Source of the DNA: Smallanthus sonchifolius
Lineage: Eukaryota; Streptophyta; Magnoliopsida; Asterales; Asteraceae
Length of the DNA stretch: 64,000 nt
Assembly (NCBI GenBank): GCA_023525975.1
Contig: CM042032.1
Coordinates: forward strand, 22,016,001-22,080,000
Direction of reading: 5' to 3'
The translations under genes and the position numbers were made by a program. This document shows, in pieces, positions 1 through 10,688 of this stretch (position 1 is the first letter of the stretch; every line of letters starts with the position of its first letter). The notes below the pieces were generated by a model, which was not told the DNA's origin, made no database searches, and was given only the letters and a program-made list of their open reading frames with translations.

Positions 1-1
1 C

Positions 2-1093
2 GTAGAGCTTGTGATGGAGTTTTTCTCCACGTATGAGTTCGATTATCCTTGCGCAGACCTAGAGCAGCCCGAGACGATTAGGTTTAGGCTAGGCAGGGAG
101 TGGCGAGTGATGTCCGTTGCCAGGTTCGGGAGACTATTGGGTCTGTATACAAGGCAGGAGCTTCAGACAAAGATATTCACCAAGGGTATCACCGAGTTTC
201 CGACAGAGGAGGATAAGGACCATTTCTGGCACGAGTTTGGTTTTGGGATTTATGATCCGAGTCTGACCAAGGCTTCGAGCCTTCGGAATCCTCTGCACCG
301 TGTTTTTCATCGTTGAATTGTGTATTCTATTTTTGGTCGAGGACATGGAGAGACGGTGGTGAACCTGAGGGAGCTATTTTATCTGTTTTGCCTTGTACGC
401 CCACGCACCTGCAATCTTGCGCATTCTATCGTGGGGTACTTGGTGAACAGTTCAGGGCGCGATGTTACCAGCACTATCTGTGGAGGGCACTTTCAGTTGT
501 TGACCGATGATCTGATAGGGGACCTGACCCCTGTGGCAGAGACCGTCGTGATGACCGTGCAGACACTAAGAAACATGTACGTCACTCGTCGTGGCACAGG
601 AGGCATTCGATTGGTTGACAGATGGGGACGGATTTGGGATCCATATCGTCCAGGCCCCGATCCAAATGTTGTCCAGGCCAAGGCCGAGGCTATAGCCGCC
701 GCCCATCAGGCGCATACGGTTCAGCAGGAGCACAAGCAACACGGGTATGATCACGAGCACCATGTTGAGGATCTGATTGCCCCTCCGCCTCCACCACCAC
801 CTCCGGTTACCATCACCCATGATTTATTCATGAGCTACTGGGCCTGGCAGTATGAGGTCCAGTGCGCCGCTGCTGCTGCTGGCGGGGCACCATACATGGT
901 TACCCTCCCATTCTTTATGCAACCGGAGCAGCAGCCCGGTCAGCCACCACCATCTCCACCGCACCATCAGTCACCACCGCACCATCAGTCACCACCGCAA
1001 CATCAGTCACCACCACCATCACCACCCGAAGGAGGTGGAGCCGAGGGGGGCGAGGGTGTCGACCTTGCTCTCGAGGATTTTGAGATGGAGTAG
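2..1093 (+). pseudogene. Athila ORF1-like (env-position) protein, 5'-partial, one in-frame stop
   Basis: The frame is open to the left edge, so the true start is not seen. The N-terminal part has the pattern of plant Athila ORF1 proteins (FRLGREWRVMSVARFGRLLG, then RNPLHRVFHR). The single break is TGA at 314-316; the frame resumes directly and runs to TAG at 1091-1093, so a point substitution of a leucine codon is the simplest cause. Downstream are a CNLAHSIVGY/ICGGHF segment, a His-rich stretch, a run of eight prolines and a Pro/His/Gln tail. The gene lies between pol (off window) and the 3' noncoding region. In Athila elements this position holds an env-like ORF, but I see no signal peptide or membrane segment here. 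Its function is unknown. Confidence 0.75.
958..1022 (+). repeat. 18-bp coding tandem repeat (HHQSPP units)
   Basis: About three near-identical 18-bp units encode repeated PPHHQS blocks in the C-terminal tail of the ORF1-like protein, followed by proline-rich sequence. The unit length is a multiple of three, so copy changes keep the frame. Confidence 0.8.
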
Positions 1094-2906
1094 TAGTGCC
1101 CTCCACTGTTTTGGTATCACATTTTGTTGAGTTGTAATTTTGTTGTACTGTACAAACTCTTATTCCACGCTTTGGCGTTTGTTGTTGTTTCCTTGTACTT
1201 TTGTTTTCGTGTACTGTTATATATATTTGTCTTTACATTTCTGTTTTATTTTGGCTTGATGTTACTGATCTGTGTTTGATGTTGTTAGTCTTGATTAGAT
1301 CTTGGAATCGTGGAACTACGTGGAATGTCATTTTTGTGCGTAGGCTTTTTGCGTGTGCCATGATCGACATGAGGGAAGTTTCAGTTCTCCCTTCACACTT
1401 CATTGCATTGCATTCTATTTTGCTTTGCATGTTTTTGTACACATTGAGGGAAATGTATGTTTCTAAGTGTGGGGTTGGGTGTTTATTCTTCGCTTTACAT
1501 TGATGGCAATGTACGATTCTAAGTGTAGGGTGGGAATTTATTCACGCGGTGTTTGTCCTTTTGAGCATTTTATCACTTCATTTTTTAGAAAATCTTCCTT
1601 CATAATTTTTATTGGCACTAAATTAGTTTTATAAAATTAAAAAACACAAAAATATAATAAAAGTTAACCATTTAGCATTCACAATTTTTAGTAAATAATA
1701 GAGGTTTGATTTTTCGAAAGCAATTGAGATAGAAATTCCATCGAGTCAAACCCAATTTTTTGTGATAACCATGAGTTTTAGTGGGCTAAACGAATGAATT
1801 GCATGTAACCTTTTGCTTACACCCATTCCTTTCCATTTCCGTCAGTTATTTTTTAGCCTTGATAGCTTTAGACATTGTTTGCTCTCGTTTTTGCGGAATT
1901 GAGTGTGGCGGATGTTTCATGCTTGTTAGAACTTGCTTTTAGTATACATTTCGAAATCATGAACATAAATATTGCCTAAAAATGATTGAGGCATTAGGAT
2001 AAACCACTTTGTTAGCCTTTTATTTTTATTTTTCGCTCATCCGAACACATCCACTAGTTAGCCACGTTGAGCCTATCCCATGTTTTTCTTTTATTACCCA
2101 CATTACACCGCCATTAAACCTTCATTAGCCTTATTATTTATTTATTCTATTTTTCACCCGTGTTAGAAATCCGGTTGGCTAATGTTAATTTATAGCTTTT
2201 ATTTTGTTGTAATCTTCAAATTCTTAAGAGGATTTTTTTTTAGCTAAGGAAAGATGCATATTGACTTAGTTTCCTAAATAAAATTAAAAAAATAAATAAA
2301 CAAAGGTGTATTATAGCCGATTAGAGCAATTTTGTGAGCAAAGATGGAAAGAATTCGGTTGTTAGCTTTTATCTATACGGAAGTATTAGTTAGTTTATTT
2401 TTCTTATTAGAAGTTGTTTTAGTTTTTGAGTTAGCATAGCCGCCGGGTTTTTAGCCATTTAGCCACTTTTAAATTCCACTTCCTTACCCTTAGCCATTGC
2501 CAAGTTACAACCCGTTTAAAGCCCTCTTGATTTGTGCTTTGTTTCATGTTAGTTGGTAGAGATTTGATCTTTTAGCAAGCTTATGATTTATGCATGATTC
2601 ATTGTCTTGGCATTTGAGTGTTCTATACATACTCCATTACTTTTATGATCATATATATTCCCGAGTGTGTGTGAACATTGTGAGAAGCATAAAGTTGCAT
2701 GCTAATGATTTACTAGGCATATTCATTTGCTCATTTGGTTGTCACTTCATTGGGTTCCTTGGGTTTCATTTAGTTAATTTTGCATTTCTTGAAAATCTTT
2801 TCAAACCTTTATAAGTTTATTAATGCTTACGGTTTTCCGATTTGATCCATAGCGTCATTGGAAGTTTTGTTTCATTTTGATTTCTTGCTTGAGGACAAGC
2901 AATGTT
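1094..2906 (+). other. Athila 3' noncoding region
   Basis: About 1.8 kb of AT-rich DNA lies between the ORF1-like stop and the polypurine tract. I see no supported gene. The open frames here (1201-1503 and 2590-2814) lack recognisable domains. The region contains two copies of a polypurine-tract-like motif near 1441-1535. Such a long spacer is normal for Athila elements. Confidence 0.6.
1441..1535 (+). repeat. Tandem pair of polypurine-tract-like motifs
   Basis: Two degenerate copies about 57 bp apart both read ACATTGA-NGG-AATGTA followed by TTCTAAGTGTGGGG or its AAGTGTAGGG variant. The real tract near 2891-2919 has the same build (TTGAGGACAAG, AATGTTCAAGTGTGGGG). They look like duplicated tracts inside the 3' noncoding region. 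Confidence 0.55.
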
Positions 2907-2922
2907 CAAGTGTGGGGTTGTT
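2907..2922 (+). promoter_or_regulatory. Polypurine tract (plus-strand primer site) of the Athila element
   Basis: CAAGTGTGGGGTTG lies directly before the LTR start TGATGTG. In LTR retrotransposons the purine-rich RNA here resists RNase H and primes plus-strand DNA synthesis. Confidence 0.7.
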
Positions 2923-4731
2923 TGATGTGTTAAGATTTACACATCTATTTGGCACAAAACTTCACTCATTTAACGATCAATTCTTGGCTATATTCAACGT
3001 TTAGACACTTATTTGCTTCATTTCCTATTTTGTAGGTTTTTGTGAAGCTTGGTGAACAAACAAGAGGATTCCAGGATAAAAAGTGAAGTTTTAGGGTTTC
3101 TGTGATGGAGGCATGGTCGTGCCCCCTACTTGGCAAGGCCGTGCCAAGCTTGCAAACCCTAGGCACGGTAGCGCCCACATCTTGCACGACCATGCCAAGC
3201 CAAAATTCAAGGCACAACCGTGCCTTGACTCCCCACGGTCGCGTGTCACCTCGTGAGTCTGAACAGCCGTACTTCCTCGATCAGCGGGACCCAATGGAAG
3301 CTCCGGATCGGTCAACCCTCTGTCACACGGTCGTGTTAAGACCTAGACACGACCGCGCCTTGGTACCTGGCATGGTCGTGCCTTCTCTCTTGGCACGGTC
3401 GTGCCTTCTCTCTTGGCACGATCGTGCCTCCCCTTTTCTGTTTAAACAGAACTTAAACTTTCATTCAGGAGTTCAGCAACCAGAGAGAAAAACCCACAGT
3501 TCTAGCTCGTATTATCCTTGTTCCAGCCACATTTCAAGCTTCTTGGAGAGGATACAACATCAAGAGGATCACCATACATCAACAACATCATCTAGGCTTG
3601 GAGGAGTGGTTTGATTCTTGTTTTCATATCATGTTTCTCACTATTTTTCCCTGCTTATTTGTAATTTTTGTGCTCATGATGAGCTAAAACTCTTGTTCAC
3701 TTTGGTTTAGATGAAGTTTAGATACATTTGACAACATTCATGGATTATTGGCAATTATTGTGTTAATGTTATGACAACAGTATGATTATTCTTTGATGAA
3801 ATTATATATTCAAGTATTTTGAGTTGTTTACAAGACTTGTATTTGTGTATGCCATATTATGTTGAAAAACTTGTCGTTTATGCTTATATTTATGGATTGG
3901 TGTATGTATTTATACTAACTTATGGCATTTGACTAGGAATGGTGAATGAAGTCTTGTTTATGAATCATTATATTTGTATGTGTATCCTTATGCTTATGTT
4001 TGGAAAGACAAAGTGTTTGTTATGATGTTTCATGCTTAGTTTTATGTTTATCTAGGAATTGTTGACACATTCTCCTAATTTATATAACCTTTGTATGAAC
4101 ATTGTATGTTGAAGAAATGCATATTGTTGTCTAATTTGATCAACTTGAGGTGGGTAGTGTGTTGTTCATATTATCTTTCCAACTAGTTGTTGGATTAGTG
4201 TACCTTAATCGGAAGCAAGTTCAATCTTTATAAACATTGACATGATTGTTAAACACGTGAGCTTCATTGTATGACTTTAGGTGGTTGGTTTGTATAATTC
4301 ATGCTAGCTTTCTGAATGGTCATTTGATTAGATATCTTTGACGAGAATTTAGTCACTTTATGTTTCATGTATTTGCCATGCTTCTATGAGTGTATTGAAT
4401 GTGTTCTAGATGGATTCGACACCGAAGTGATATTTTCTCCTTGATTGTTTGACTTGTAATCTTAGCTTAGTTTATATATTTGCATGCTAGTTAATTAAAA
4501 CAAAGTCTTCAAAATATCCTTATAACATCACTTGATTGAATCTTAGTTCCGGTCTATTATTGCATTCCACCGTGTCCACGGATTGATATCCGGTTCTTAC
4601 CTTTACTATATTGCTATCCGGCGGGTACACTGCCCGGTGTGTTTGTGTGATTAGTCTTTGGTGAAAACCCTTTTTAAAACTCTAATTGTGTAAAAATATT
4701 TATTAAAAAATATATATAGTTTACCACATCA
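2923..4731 (+). repeat. 3' LTR of the Athila-type element
   Basis: The LTR is 1809 bp, starts TGATGTG and ends CACATCA, a perfect 7-bp terminal inverted repeat. The start follows a polypurine tract and the end abuts foreign Copia coding sequence, so both borders are well supported. It is AT-rich except for a GC-richer block at about 3100-3450 with repeated palindromes. An open frame at 3102-3614 is an accident of that repeat. Confidence 0.85.
3104..3430. repeat. Cluster of palindromic GGCACGGTCGTGCC-like motifs in the Athila LTR
   Basis: About eleven degenerate copies of a 12-14 bp palindrome (GGCACGGTCGTGCC and variants such as CATGGTCGTGCC, CACGACCATGCC, CACGATCGTGCC) lie in both orientations at irregular spacing. 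The last three, near 3371, 3395 and 3418, are almost evenly spaced at about 24 bp. The block is much richer in G, C and CpG than the rest of the LTR. It could bind protein or form hairpins; I can only show the motif. Confidence 0.65.
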
Positions 4732-5384
4732 ACCCACCTTGTGACTATAGCAGTCTGGCCATGTGGAAGATCAACTAAGGTCCACACCTCTTGTCTTTTG
4801 AATTGCAGCAACTCTTCTTGCATTGCTTCAATCCAACTGCTGTGTTGCAAAGCTTTATCTATCTTCTTTGGTTCAACTTGAGACAGAAAACAGGAGTATA
4901 GATAGATATTAGCCTCATGGATCTTGCTTCTAGTTTGAACTCCTTGTTGAATTTGACCAATGACATTTTCTAAGGGATGTTCTTTGTTGATTCTTTGTTC
5001 TGGAACAACATCCAATTGTATTCCATGGTCAAGATTGCTTTGATTTTGATCCGAAAGATGATGACTTTCAAGAGGGTTGTTTGCATAAATGTCTTCAACT
5101 GCAACAGCATCTGCAGGTGAGTTGTCAGCAGTATCAGCAGCATCAGTAGCATCAGCAGCATTAGTAGCATCAGCAACATCAGATGCAATACCCTCATCTT
5201 GATCTTCGTTGTCAGAAAGACTGTTGCTAGTGACATTTGAGTTGCTTGTTCTGGCTTCAATAGCATCAACAACAGATGGAGGATCAATGGATGGTCTTTT
5301 GATTCTTATAGATGGACCATTGAAGCCCACTTTGTAGTCATCAAATGATGTATTTGCTTGTTTTTTAGAAGAGGTAGACTCCAT
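4732..5384 (-). pseudogene. Copia pol: integrase-RT linker and start of reverse transcriptase
   Basis: Going downstream in the element, this part begins with a Ser/Lys-rich linker, then a low-complexity Asp/Ala-rich stretch (units of DATDAADTADNS type) coded by a GCA/TCA/GTA trinucleotide run at about 5110-5190. The Copia reverse transcriptase start follows: WIEAMQEELLQFKRQEVWTL, VDLPHGQTAIVTRWV. The frame then runs into the Athila LTR at 4731, so finger, palm and active-site motifs are absent here. It is in a different frame from the integrase piece ending at 5512, so a frameshift lies in 5385-5511. Confidence 0.85.
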
Positions 5385-5511
5385 ATTTGAGAAGATGAGA
5401 GGCTCAAATACTTGTGAAAAGGAGTCAATATCAAAAAGTCAGTCTGGTCCCTTACCCTTTTGCACATGGAATGTGTTCCCTACATTCCACATTTGCTGAT
5501 TCTTCAACTAT

Positions 5512-6726
5512 TCATGTTCTGGAATTGAATACTCTGTAAGCCTTGGATTGAGAGGAATAGCCCACAAAGTATCCTTCATCTGATTTTGCACCAAACTTTG
5601 GAAGAAATCCATTGGTGATAAGAATGGTACATGGACATCCAAAAGGTTTCAAGAATCCAATGTAGGGAACACTTTTGAACCACAGCTCATAAGGTGTTTT
5701 GTTAAGCGGCTTGACAATGAGAACTCTATTTTGCACATAGCAAGTTGTGCTAACTGCCTTTGTCCAGAATATGAGAGGCAGTTTTGAGTCAGCCAGCATT
5801 GATCTGGCAGACTCAATGAGAGTTCTGTTTCTCCTTTCAGCAACCCCATTTTGTTGAAAAGTTCTTAGAGCACTGTATTGTCTTTCAATACCTTTGCTCT
5901 CACAAAAACAACTCAAGGTCTTGTTCTTAAATTATGTACCTTGATCACACCTTATGATTTTGACTTTCTGATTGCTTTGATTCTTAAGCCTAAGAATGTA
6001 GGATTTAAGAATTTCAGTAGTTTCATCTTTTGTTCTCAAGAAGTATGCCCATGAGAATCTGGTGTAGTCATCAGTTATCATATGCAGCAACTGTAGTGGA
6101 GTGTCATTTGAATTTAATGTCTTGGGCTTGTGAGAACTCTTGTGTTGCTTCCCCTTCAAGCATGCTATGCAGTGATCTTCAAGCTGAAATTCCTTGTCAG
6201 GAAGACCTCTGACAAGATTTCCTTTCACCAAGTTGTTGATAGTTTTTACATTCACATGGCTTAATCTCCTGTGCCGTAGAGCGGATTCATCAACTGATGC
6301 TTTGGACAGAAAACAAGATACACTACCAGATGGAGTGACTTTGTTCATGTCAAGCACATATAAGTTATCTTTTCTTTGAGCAGTCAACAAGATCTTTTCT
6401 GGAGGAGGTTTTCTTAGCCCAAGGGAGAGCATAAAACATTCTTTATCTGTGAAAAGCATCCAATGCTTCTGATCACAGATTTGAGACACACTCATGAGGT
6501 TGAACTCTAGTTCTTTTACATAGTTCACCATTTCAATACTCATTCTCTCATTGGACACAGTTCCTTGTCCAGTGATAGATCCTCCCTTTGAATCACTTCC
6601 AAATGCAACATATCCTCCATATAAGTTTATGAAATTGGAGAGGATGGATATGTTGCCGGTCATGTGCCTGGAACAACCACTGTCTACAACCCATGTGTTA
6701 TTATTATTACCTGGTTGTCCCTGCAC
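5512..6726 (-). pseudogene. Copia protease, GAG-pre-integrase and integrase, with a deletion and a stop
   Basis: The aspartic protease begins with WVVDSGCSRHMTGN near 6684. A GAG-pre-integrase domain follows (HRRLSHVNVKTI, CIACLKGKQHKSS; the H/C residues of the zinc site are visible). The integrase core is damaged. At about 6079 the frame jumps from PLQLLHM straight to ITDDYTRFSW, removing roughly 25 residues that normally carry the first catalytic Asp. The second Asp (RCDQGT) is present, but the next codon is TAA (5932-5934). The frame continues in register with the catalytic Glu in NGVAERRNRTL. It ends at TGA 5512. Two independent lesions make integrase inactive. Confidence 0.88.
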
Positions 6727-6918
6727 ATGAGAGAGATCTAGTTAGAGGAAGGGACCCAAGAGCTTGCAGACTTGGGTGAGTGTGTTTTAAGACCAAGATC
6801 ATCAATATGCTGGCATTCAATGGATCCAAAGAAAATGCTGTGAGAGGGAGCTAATTTTGCTTTCCATTGTTGATTATGTTTTCTAGATCTTGTTACTCTA
6901 TCGGTAGCATATGTGGTC

Positions 6919-7599
6919 TTAGCTGCTGATGGTTTTGGCTGCTGATGGTATTAACTGATCAACAGCAGATTTGGTTGCTGCTGAAGGCTTGGGTTTGTTT
7001 TTCATCCTTTTCGGCTTCATGTGATCAGCAGCAATTTTGATTGTTGCTGACTGTTCTGCAAACACCTGTTTCTCCTTCTTTACCTTCCTATTGAAAGTGG
7101 GTTTTTCTGTTGGAGTTCTTCTATAGACCTGCTTCTGGTTAGGAAGAACCTTGACTGTTGTTGAAGCTGATTGAGAGATCTGGTTGAATAGAATGAATTT
7201 ACAATATGCAGCAAAGTGGTCTGATTCACCACATATGATGCAAGATTGTTGAGATTTTGGGATCTGCTTCCTTGGTGGAGAGAGAGATTTTCTGAAATTA
7301 GTTTCTTTGGCTTCATAGCTTCTTACCTTCCTGTTCTTGTTGGTCTTCTCAAAAGCTTGTTGCTTGATATTTCGTTGTTGCTGAAGGTAATAGAAGCAGG
7401 TGCTGGCGGTATGATTGTATTTTCCACAGACAAAGCATGATTTAGCAATTTTATCCCTTTGAAAGTACACATAGTCTCTTCTTTTAAATAAGTCTTTGAA
7501 ATTCCAGGGATGAGTTTTGTTATGCTCAAAGGTGGCTTCCTCCAATGTTTTCTGAACATATGGAGTTCTCTCTCCAGATGCATGACAGATGTCAAACAC
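6919..7599 (-). pseudogene. Copia gag-pol junction segment with two extra CCHC zinc knuckles
   Basis: This basic, Lys/Arg-rich segment carries two CX2CX4HX4C knuckles, CFVCGKYNHTASTC and CIICGESDHFAAYC, and an Ala/Lys-rich C-terminus (KPSAATKSAVDQLIPSAA). It is in the same frame as the protease piece, separated by a stop at 6919. It is in a different frame from gag upstream; the shift lies in 7600-7961, which is otherwise Copia-derived coding remnant. Zinc knuckles bind the genomic RNA during packaging. A gag with one knuckle followed by a second paired-knuckle segment resembles the long gag regions of Asteraceae Copia elements, as I recall them. Confidence 0.75.
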
Positions 7600-7961
7600 C
7601 TTCCTTGGTTGGTTTGCTTGATGATTTGTAGAGATTGAGGATTGTCCCTTTTCAATAATTAACTTTCTTCCTTCAGGAGGATAGCTAATTTTGATCTGTT
7701 TGGTGAGTTGAGGTACTGGTATAGAGGGAATAAAGGGACTTGGACCATTGGTTTGGATTACTCTACCAAATTTGGTGGTTTTGAGAATTACTTCATTGGT
7801 AGGGAGTAATGGGGCTTCACTCGTTTCAGTGGATTCTGAGCAAGTGGACCCAGATTCAGTTTAGGTATTGCATTCTTGCACAACTGTTTCTTCCTTGGAT
7901 GGATCAAGGTTTCGATTTTCATGGTCAGGGTTTGTGAGGTTGAAGTTAGGTTCATGGATAG

Positions 7962-9677
7962 CTACATAGTCAGTAGGTGGTGTACATATTTATAAGTCTT
8001 CTCAGCTTGATACCCAAGACCAGCAGTTACCTTCTCATGAATTTGAGCATCCAAAAGTCTTTGCAACTTTTTGGATGCAAATTCATATTTGTCAACATGA
8101 ACCTTATGTTCTACCAGCTCAGCTCTTGCAGCTTTTAGCTTAACCAATAGATCATCAATCTGAGTTTCAAGATTTGTTTGTTCATGTTTTAATGATGCAA
8201 TTTCTTTTTTTAAACAGTTAATCTTTTCTTTGTAACTGTTTTCAACCTTTTTGAATTCAGATTTCATTTGATGAAACTCTTTATTTTGATCTATAAGATT
8301 TTGGTTATGCTTTCTATATCCTAGAACCTTATCAATGCAATTTTGAGAGCAGAGGTGTTCATATACCTGAGGTGGTATCTCTGTTGTGTCTGCCATGAGA
8401 GCTTGGTTGTTGGCAGGAAGATCTTCATACTGAAAGCTCCAGTCAAAATCAGATGTTCCAACATGTTGAGCTGCACATGCTGCAGTTTGAGCTGGTGGAG
8501 TGTTGCCTTGACTTGCCTGACTTTGATGAGCTTGTCTTGGTTGTGCAGCAGCTGGGTTTGCCTTTGGTGCCTTGCAATCTCTAGCAAAGTGACCAAGTTG
8601 GTTACAGTTGTAACATCTTAGCTTGCTTTTGTCCAACCCAACTCTAGTGTTAGAGTTGTTGCTTGGAATAGGTCTTCCAGTTCTAGAGTAGAACCTTTTA
8701 GCTCTAAGAGATAACATGACATGAGAGTGTTGTATGTCCATTTCTTCTAAGCTATCTGGATGAAAATACTCCAGATCTTTTTTGATAAATGACATATTGC
8801 TTAAGTTTTCAGAGACAAATGCAGCAGAGTTATTTTGAGGTGGGGCTTCAAGAAGAAAAGGTGAGTTCCTAGTTTGTGAGTTGGGAGTTTGCGGATGGGT
8901 AACAATGGGAGGATAGTAGTTACTTGAACTTGGAAGTGAGTGGTCAGAGTGTAGTGAAGAGGAAGTGGTGGTTGATGAGGATGAGGATGAATAACCTGAG
9001 CTTCTTACTTTGGCTTGAATCATTTCCAGCTCATATTTCTTCAGCATACCAAACAGCTTAGTCATTTGGAGAGTCTTCAGGTTTTCAGTTCTTCTGATTG
9101 ACACTGTGTAGAGTGTCCAGCAACTTGGAAGAGATCTAATAAACTTTTTAAGAATGTCTTCATTCTCCAGCTTGACTTTAGAGCACTATAGCTCTCCCAC
9201 AAGATAGGTGTACCTGTTGAATAGAGTGGTAAGAGACTCACCATCCTTGTAGACAAAGTTTTTATACTGTTGCTTTAGAATGTCTCTTCTATTTTCTTTC
9301 ACTTCTTCAGAACCAGCGAACATCTTTTCAAGAGCTTCCCATAGCTCTTTGGCAGTTTTGTATTATCTGAAGTTATGAAAAACTTCATTTGGCAAGCACA
9401 TCTTAATAGCTCCCAGAGCTTTAAAATCTACCTCCATCTTCTTGATGTCTTCTTCAGAATATTTGGAGGCTTCTTTAGGAACAGATGGACCTCCAGAGTC
9501 AGCAGAAGCCACCATATGCACATATGGACCATCAATTATGGATCTCCACATTCCATATTCTTGGTAGCAGAAGAAATTTTCCATTCTTTTCTTCCACATG
9601 TCATAATCTTCTCCAGACACCAGTCTTGGTGGTCTGTGAAGGCTTCCAACATCATCAAATCCAGTATTCTGAGCCAT
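7962..9677 (-). pseudogene. Copia gag polyprotein with two in-frame stops
   Basis: I place the start at ATG 9677 (MAQNTGFDDVGSLHRPPRL), about 90 bp downstream of the primer site; an upstream in-frame extension to 9833 enters the LTR and is not credible. The capsid-like region has YDMWKKRMENFF and IDGPYV. TAA at 9363-9365 and TAG at 9186-9188 interrupt an otherwise continuous frame. Further on come a Ser-rich stretch, one CCHC knuckle (CYNCNQLGHFARDC) and a predicted coiled coil of about 100 residues (KSEFKKVENSYKEKINCLKK and following heptads). The product would assemble the particle that packages element RNA. Confidence 0.85.
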
Positions 9678-9764
9678 ACTTTGGATAGATGGTTTAGCAG
9701 GAAAGAGATAACAGAACCAGATAGTGATTAAACAAGTGTTAGTTTGTTTAATCTGAGAGCCAAA

Positions 9765-9776
9765 GCTCTGATACCA
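9765..9776 (-). promoter_or_regulatory. Primer binding site, tRNA-Met type (Copia)
   Basis: The minus strand reads TGGTATCAGAGC, complementary to the 3' end of plant initiator tRNA-Met, two bases downstream of the 5' LTR end. It fixes the element's orientation and the inner LTR border. Confidence 0.92.
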
Positions 9777-9778
9777 CT

Positions 9779-10495
9779 TGTAGGATCGGTGTTTTACAAG
9801 ATGGTTCTGTTTAGTTGAGATTGGCGGAAACAATCACAACTATGCAATGTAAACAAGAAACAATGATAATACTGATAAATGCAAATTGTATTAATCTTCA
9901 AGGTTTACAAGTTACAGAGAAAACTCTAAGGAAGCACACACGTACAATGAGAAGATACAATACATACAAAGGAACTTAGAATCAAGACAGACCCTTGATT
10001 CTAAGGATCAGATCAAACACAAGTCGTTGAACTTTGATAGTTACAAGTTACACTACAATTGGTAGACAACTAAAAGACAAACTGCAGCAAACAGTATGAA
10101 TCAGGTCAAAAGTCTTCTTAGGAATCTTTGCAAGAGACTTCAGAAGTAGTAGCTTTGTCTTTAATCATCTGCACCAATAACATTCCTTCTGCTGATAGAT
10201 GTGTCAGAGTTGCAGCAAAAGGTGTCAGTAGCAAAGTCAAAGATGCTGATGATTTGCCTATCAGCAGCATCAATATTTGATGCTGCTGAGAAGCCTATCA
10301 GCAGCAACTTTGGACTTTAGAAGATAAGGTTATTCGTAGCTTAGTAGTTCATCAACAGGTAGTAGTTCATCAGTAGGAGAACTTAACTATCAGTAGCATA
10401 TACCTTATCCGCGTCAACTTGTAAGTCAGCAAAACTGTAGAGTCCGCAACATCTATACTTAGAGAATTTTGTAGCCATCAGTCTATATCTTTACA
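9779..10495 (-). repeat. 5' LTR of the Copia element
   Basis: In plus-strand coordinates the LTR starts TGTAGG and ends TTTACA (717 bp), with matching TGTA/TACA termini. The inner border is fixed by the primer site; the outer border is where Gypsy LTR sequence begins at 10496. If a 5-bp duplication exists it begins AGAGG; its partner is off window. The LTR contains repeated AGCAGCA/CAGTAGCA-like stretches around 10180-10400. Confidence 0.85.
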
Positions 10496-10649
10496 AGAGG
10501 GTGGCTAGGGTTTTACTCCCTCCCCCTCTTTGCGTCACTATACCCGGCCCAAGGCCCAATCTCGCTCGAGCCCATTCTTCATTCATTCATTCTTTATTTC
10601 TTTTCTGTAAACCGTCGTTTATTATATGTCAAAATTTTGGGATGTTACA
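10496..10649 (-). repeat. 3' LTR remnant of Gypsy A
   Basis: The border at 10649 (GATGTTACA followed by AGTCTACCCCC) matches the LTR/polypurine junctions of elements B and F. The sequence resembles the corresponding part of B's LTR (CCCATTC, TTCTTTATTTC, GGGATGTTACA). The rest of this LTR should lie beyond the Copia 3' end, outside the window. Confidence 0.8.
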
Positions 10650-10688
10650 AGTCTACCCCCTTATGAAAGATTTCATTCTTGAAACCTG

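Larger units (their letters stand above)
1..4731 (+). mobile_element. Athila-type Ty3/Gypsy LTR retrotransposon, 3' portion
   Basis: The element runs off the left edge, so gag-pol and the 5' LTR are not visible. What remains, in order, is an ORF1-like gene, about 1.8 kb of noncoding DNA, a polypurine tract and one LTR. This order (extra ORF, long 3' noncoding region, 1.5-2 kb LTR) is typical of the Athila lineage. The right end is precise: the LTR ends in CACATCA, matching the TGATGTG at its start, and the next base lies inside the reverse transcriptase frame of a Copia element on the other strand. It is therefore younger than that Copia element. The target-site duplication should start at 4732 (ACCCA), but its partner lies outside the window. 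Confidence 0.85.
4732..10495 (-). mobile_element. Ty1/Copia LTR retrotransposon, truncated by the Athila insertion
   Basis: Read on the minus strand the order is 5' LTR (9779-10495), tRNA-Met primer site, gag, a second zinc-knuckle segment, protease, GAG-pre-integrase, integrase, linker and the first residues of reverse transcriptase, where the Athila LTR cuts in. The gene order protease-integrase-reverse transcriptase is diagnostic of Copia. The rest of reverse transcriptase, RNase H and the 3' LTR must lie left of the Athila 5' end, off window. The element itself interrupts the LTR of Gypsy element A. In-frame stops and an integrase deletion show it is dead. Confidence 0.9.

Noticed and set aside
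3104..3430. CRISPR-like or satellite array
   Set aside because: The motifs are short palindromes in both orientations at irregular spacing within a plant LTR; no repeat-spacer regularity.
3102..3614. 170-codon open frame in the Athila LTR
   Set aside because: It coincides with the palindromic repeat block inside an LTR, and has no domain or coding pattern.
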